The notes beneath the pieces were generated by a model. The model saw only the letters and a list, made by a program, of their open reading frames with translations. It did not search any database and was not told the origin of the DNA. The translations under genes were made by a program, and so were the position numbers. Source: Flavobacteriales bacterium (GTDB taxonomy: Bacteria; Bacteroidota; Bacteroidia; Flavobacteriales_G; Salibacteraceae). From it: a stretch of 64,000 nucleotides of DNA. The stretch is from positions 1-64,000 of the forward strand of contig DNTB01000066.1 of the NCBI GenBank assembly GCA_003499525.1, written 5' to 3'. Shown here in pieces: positions 61,797-64,000 of this stretch; positions within the stretch are counted from its first letter, which is position 1; each line of letters opens with the position of its first letter.

Positions 61797-62495
61797 TTAA
61801 AGCGCCCAATTTATGGCAGGCTTATCATGTTTCAATAGATACGCATTAGTCCTGCTGAAGGGTTTGCTTCCAAAGAAACCTTTGTGAGCTGAAAATGGAG
61901 ATGGGTGAGGGCTTTTTATGATGAGGTGCTTCTTTGGATCTATTAAATGAGATTTGCCTTGTGCAAAAGCACCCCAAAGAATGAAAACAAGATTTTCATA
62001 AGATTCGGAGAGCAATTCCATAATTCGATTTGTGAAAAGTTGCCAGCCCAGATTTTTATGAGAAGATGGATTTCCATGTTCTACAGTCAAAATGGCGTTC
62101 AAAAGCAATACACCTTGATTGGCCCAGGGCGTAAGATCTCCATTGAATACATCTGGAATGGGAATTCCTAAATCGCTCTCAAGCTCTTTGAGTATGTTCT
62201 TCAATGATGGAGGTTGCCTCACCCCTTTATTTACTGAAAAGCTAAACCCGTTTGCTTGACCAGCACCATGATAAGGATCCTGCCCTACAATTATGACCTT
62301 TACATTTTCAGGTGGGGTATGATTAAATGCAGCAAATATTCTGCCGCCTCGTGGATATACTGTGGCTTGACTCTTCCTTTCTCTGAGTTTGATAACAAGA
62401 TTCTCGAAGTAGCTCTTCTGAAACTCTTCTTTTAATAAACTCTTCCAGGAGCTGTGGATTTGAACATTTACCGACAATGCGTGTAGTTTTAACAA
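61797..62495 (-). CDS. ung: uracil-DNA glycosylase
   Basis: 232 residues. Family 1 glycosylase with the water-activating loop GQDPYHG and the minor-groove loop HPSPFSAH. It removes uracil from DNA in base-excision repair. There is no ATG near the expected N-terminus: in-frame TTGs at 62495 or 62477 are the only candidates, the second giving a protein that begins MSVNVQIHSSW, close to the family pattern. The position given uses the longer one. It heads the long minus-strand run ending at the phosphate transporter. Confidence 0.92.
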   Translation of the reverse strand: MLKLHALSVNVQIHSSWKSLLKEEFQKSYFENLVIKLRERKSQATVYPRGGRIFAAFNHTPPENVKVIIVGQDPYHGAGQANGFSFSVNKGVRQPPSLKNILKELESDLGIPIPDVFNGDLTPWANQGVLLLNAILTVEHGNPSSHKNLGWQLFTNRIMELLSESYENLVFILWGAFAQGKSHLIDPKKHLIIKSPHPSPFSAHKGFFGSKPFSRTNAYLLKHDKPAINWAL

Positions 62496-62549
62496 TGTTA
62501 ACGAATATTGTCCGTTTCAATTACTGCAAAAGTCTAAGGATTAAATTGA

Positions 62550-62557
62550 TACATTTG
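62550..62557 (+). promoter_or_regulatory. -7 box for the small lipoprotein gene
   Basis: TACATTTG followed by CA, 20 bases before the ATG at 62578. No -33 TTG at 19 bp. Confidence 0.5.
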
Positions 62558-62577
62558 CAACTGAACGATATCCAACC

Positions 62578-62706
62578 ATGAAGAAAAGAGCCCTTTTATT
62601 TTTGATACTTTTTGCAGCTGGAATGGTCGCCACTTCTTGTAAGAGCCATCAGCCGTGCCCGGCCTATGGAAAGACAACTCAAACTAAAGGTTACTACAAG
62701 AGGTAA
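62578..62706 (+). CDS. 42-residue lipoprotein
   Basis: Short gene. MKKRALLFLILFAAGMVATS is a strong signal with lipobox ATSC and Cys21 as lipidation site. The mature part is about 22 residues: KSHQPCPAYGKTTQTKGYYK plus Arg, with one more Cys. It has a proper -7 box, a TAA stop and no overlap with the divergent ung gene, so it is probably real. No family assigned; very small lipoproteins with a Cys-Pro motif are common in this phylum. Confidence 0.7.
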   Translation: MKKRALLFLILFAAGMVATSCKSHQPCPAYGKTTQTKGYYKR

Positions 62707-62799
62707 TTACTTTAACCTTAAGCAACGCACAACAAACCTTTTCTTTAACTAAGCGTTTACCCTACCAACAATAACTATTACAAGGTATGCAGTAATCGT

Positions 62800-62807
62800 T
62801 ATATTTG
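62800..62807 (+). promoter_or_regulatory. -7 box for the outer-membrane protein gene before lipA
   Basis: TATATTTG ends six bases before the likely GTG start at 62814, implying an almost leaderless mRNA. Its last TTG is in frame and could be mistaken for a start. Confidence 0.45.
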
Positions 62808-62813
62808 AACACG

Positions 62814-63542
62814 GTGAGGGCGATCTTAATTTTAATTTTTTTTCTACCAATCAGCATTCTTTCTCAGGAGTCCATGAGACCCGTAGAGGATATCAAACTT
62901 TTTTATAGATCCGAATGGAGTTTTGGAGGATTTCTTCATTCAAATGGTTTTGGCGGAACGATACGTTATGGCCAGCACCTGACAGGCTCAAAGAAGCGAA
63001 TCTGGAACGTTGATATTCTCAATCTTCGTCATCAAAAAGAGAAAAGAATAACAAATAGCCCCGATGCGCTGGCCTTTAGATACGGAAAGATAAATACCCT
63101 AACGAACCTTCGACTTGGACTCGGACGGCAAAATGTAATCTTCGGTAAAGAATTGAAAAAGGGCGTAGAGATCAGCTACAATTATGTCGTGGGCTTGTCT
63201 GTGGGCTTCTTAAAACCAGTCTACCTCGAAGTAGTGGGTAGTGATGGAGCTGGCTCACGAGAAATAGAAAGATATGACCCTGATGTTCACTTCAAGGCCT
63301 CAATTTTAGGCAGAGCTTCCTTCGTTCATGGGTTAAGTGAAATAGAACTCGTACCCGGCGGGCACGCGAAATTTGCATTCAATTTTGAGTTTGAACCTGA
63401 AGATGACCGGCTGAAGATGATAGAGGCCGGGGCTGCAGTAGATGTTTTTTACAAAGAAACTGAGTTGTTGTACAATGCGAACAATCATCAGGTTTGGGTG
63501 ACATTCTATGCGGCATATATCTTCGGTAAAAAGAAAAGATAA
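62814..63542 (+). CDS. putative outer-membrane beta-barrel protein
   Basis: 242 residues from GTG 62814. The signal peptide is about 1-18 (RAILILIFFLPISILSQ). The rest alternates polar and aromatic residues, with RSEWSFGGFLHSNGFGGTIR and NFEFEPEDDRLKMIEAGAA, ending VTFYAAYIFGKKKR, consistent with an eight- to ten-stranded barrel. I recognise no characterised family. lipA follows after three bases, so co-transcription is likely, though a functional link to lipoylation is not implied. Confidence 0.7.
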   Translation: MRAILILIFFLPISILSQESMRPVEDIKLFYRSEWSFGGFLHSNGFGGTIRYGQHLTGSKKRIWNVDILNLRHQKEKRITNSPDALAFRYGKINTLTNLRLGLGRQNVIFGKELKKGVEISYNYVVGLSVGFLKPVYLEVVGSDGAGSREIERYDPDVHFKASILGRASFVHGLSEIELVPGGHAKFAFNFEFEPEDDRLKMIEAGAAVDVFYKETELLYNANNHQVWVTFYAAYIFGKKKR

Positions 63543-63545
63543 TCC

Positions 63546-64000
63546 ATGTACAAGATAACAGAAGAACAAATTCGTCAGAAACACAATCCTGACGGAGAAT
63601 TCACTCGCGAAAAACCAAAATGGTTGAGGGTAAAACTACCCGTTGGCGAAAATTACAAAAAGGTCCGCAGTGTTGTTGAAGAGCATAAACTTCATACCAT
63701 TTGTGAAAGCGGGCATTGTCCGAATATGGGGGAGTGTTGGGGTGCCGGTACAGCTACATTTATGATTCTTGGCAATATTTGTACAAGATCTTGCGGATTT
63801 TGCTCCGTCGCTACCGGACGTCCTTTACCTCCTGATCCAAAAGAACCGCTCAGAGTGGCATCTTCCGTCAAACTGATGGGAGTAAAACATTGCGTAATAA
63901 CATCTGTTGACCGCGACGACCTGGAAGATGGGGGAAGTATCCATTGGGTTGAAACAATCAATATGGTAAGAAAGATTAGCCCACAAACAACTCTAGAAAC
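63546..64000 (+). CDS. lipA: lipoyl synthase (5' part, cut by window edge)
   Basis: The first 151 codons of LipA, a radical-SAM enzyme that inserts two sulfurs into octanoyl groups on carrier proteins. Both iron-sulfur motifs are visible: the auxiliary cluster CESGHCPNMGEC near 54-65, and the radical-SAM CTRSCGFC near 80-87. The reading frame is open to base 64000. It begins three bases after the preceding gene. Confidence 0.95.
   Translation, partial: MYKITEEQIRQKHNPDGEFTREKPKWLRVKLPVGENYKKVRSVVEEHKLHTICESGHCPNMGECWGAGTATFMILGNICTRSCGFCSVATGRPLPPDPKEPLRVASSVKLMGVKHCVITSVDRDDLEDGGSIHWVETINMVRKISPQTTLE

Noticed and set aside
62777..62796. ATTAC...GTAAT inverted repeat before the outer-membrane protein gene
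   Set aside because: Five-base arms across a ten-base loop are expected by chance in AT-rich DNA.
1..64000. tRNA, rRNA, CRISPR arrays, insertion sequences, prophage
   Set aside because: I looked in all gaps between genes. None holds a cloverleaf-like sequence, repeated spacers, transposase or integrase genes, or inverted terminal repeats.

Overview
The window is a chromosomal stretch from a member of the Bacteroidota, most likely the order Flavobacteriales. Four observations support this. Many genes are preceded by the Bacteroidota -7 promoter element TAnnTTTG (15 placed here, two with a -33 TTG exactly 19 bp upstream). A secreted peptidase carries a type IX secretion (T9SS) C-terminal sorting domain. 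There are DUF4290 and GWxTD proteins, a str operon without tuf, and a DnaJ with only half of the usual zinc sites. Shine-Dalgarno sites are essentially absent. I find no rRNA, tRNA, CRISPR array, insertion sequence or prophage. The DNA looks like ordinary, gene-dense core chromosome, with no gap above 300 bases lacking a gene.

Layout. 1-8.5 kb: an esterase, an RDD membrane protein, then a tightly overlapping operon SpoIIM-like / DUF4129 / DUF4350 / MoxR ATPase / DUF58, and a convergent multi-pass membrane protein. 8.5-12.2 kb: phenylacetyl-CoA epoxidase, with paaABCD on the minus strand and paaE divergent. 12.2-19.4 kb: a secreted unknown, a DUF983 protein, fabD, hldD, a MerR-type regulator, an M23 peptidase and alaS. 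19.4-29.6 kb, all minus strand: a sigma-54-type response regulator, an ABC-2 exporter, dnaJ, grpE, a TlpA-like lipoprotein, murA, a DUF4290 protein and a UvrD/PcrA helicase.

29.7-46.7 kb is a continuous str-S10-spc-alpha superoperon of 32 genes from rpsL to rplQ. It has one clear promoter (29746-29775), gaps of at most 29 nt and one clear terminator (46710-46737). It includes rpmD, rpmJ and the other small ribosomal genes, plus secY, infA and rpoA. carA, eno and gltA follow, then a terminator and an outer-membrane protein gene.

52-62.5 kb is a minus-strand run: ung, an Omp85-type protein, rmuC, a GWxTD lipoprotein, an rlmB-like methyltransferase, a T9SS-exported M1 peptidase and a PiT phosphate transporter with a PhoU-like tail. 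62.5-64 kb: a 42-residue lipoprotein, a putative outer-membrane protein and the 5' part of lipA, cut by the window edge.

No wholly new system is obvious. The best candidates for a second look are the SpoIIM-fusion/MoxR/DUF58 membrane module, the response regulator lacking a DNA-binding domain and carrying GAFTSA, the MurA Cys-to-Asp replacement, the tail on ribosomal protein L17, the very short leaders implied by promoter boxes a few bases from start codons, and the fact that all six convergent gene pairs have abutting or overlapping stop codons.
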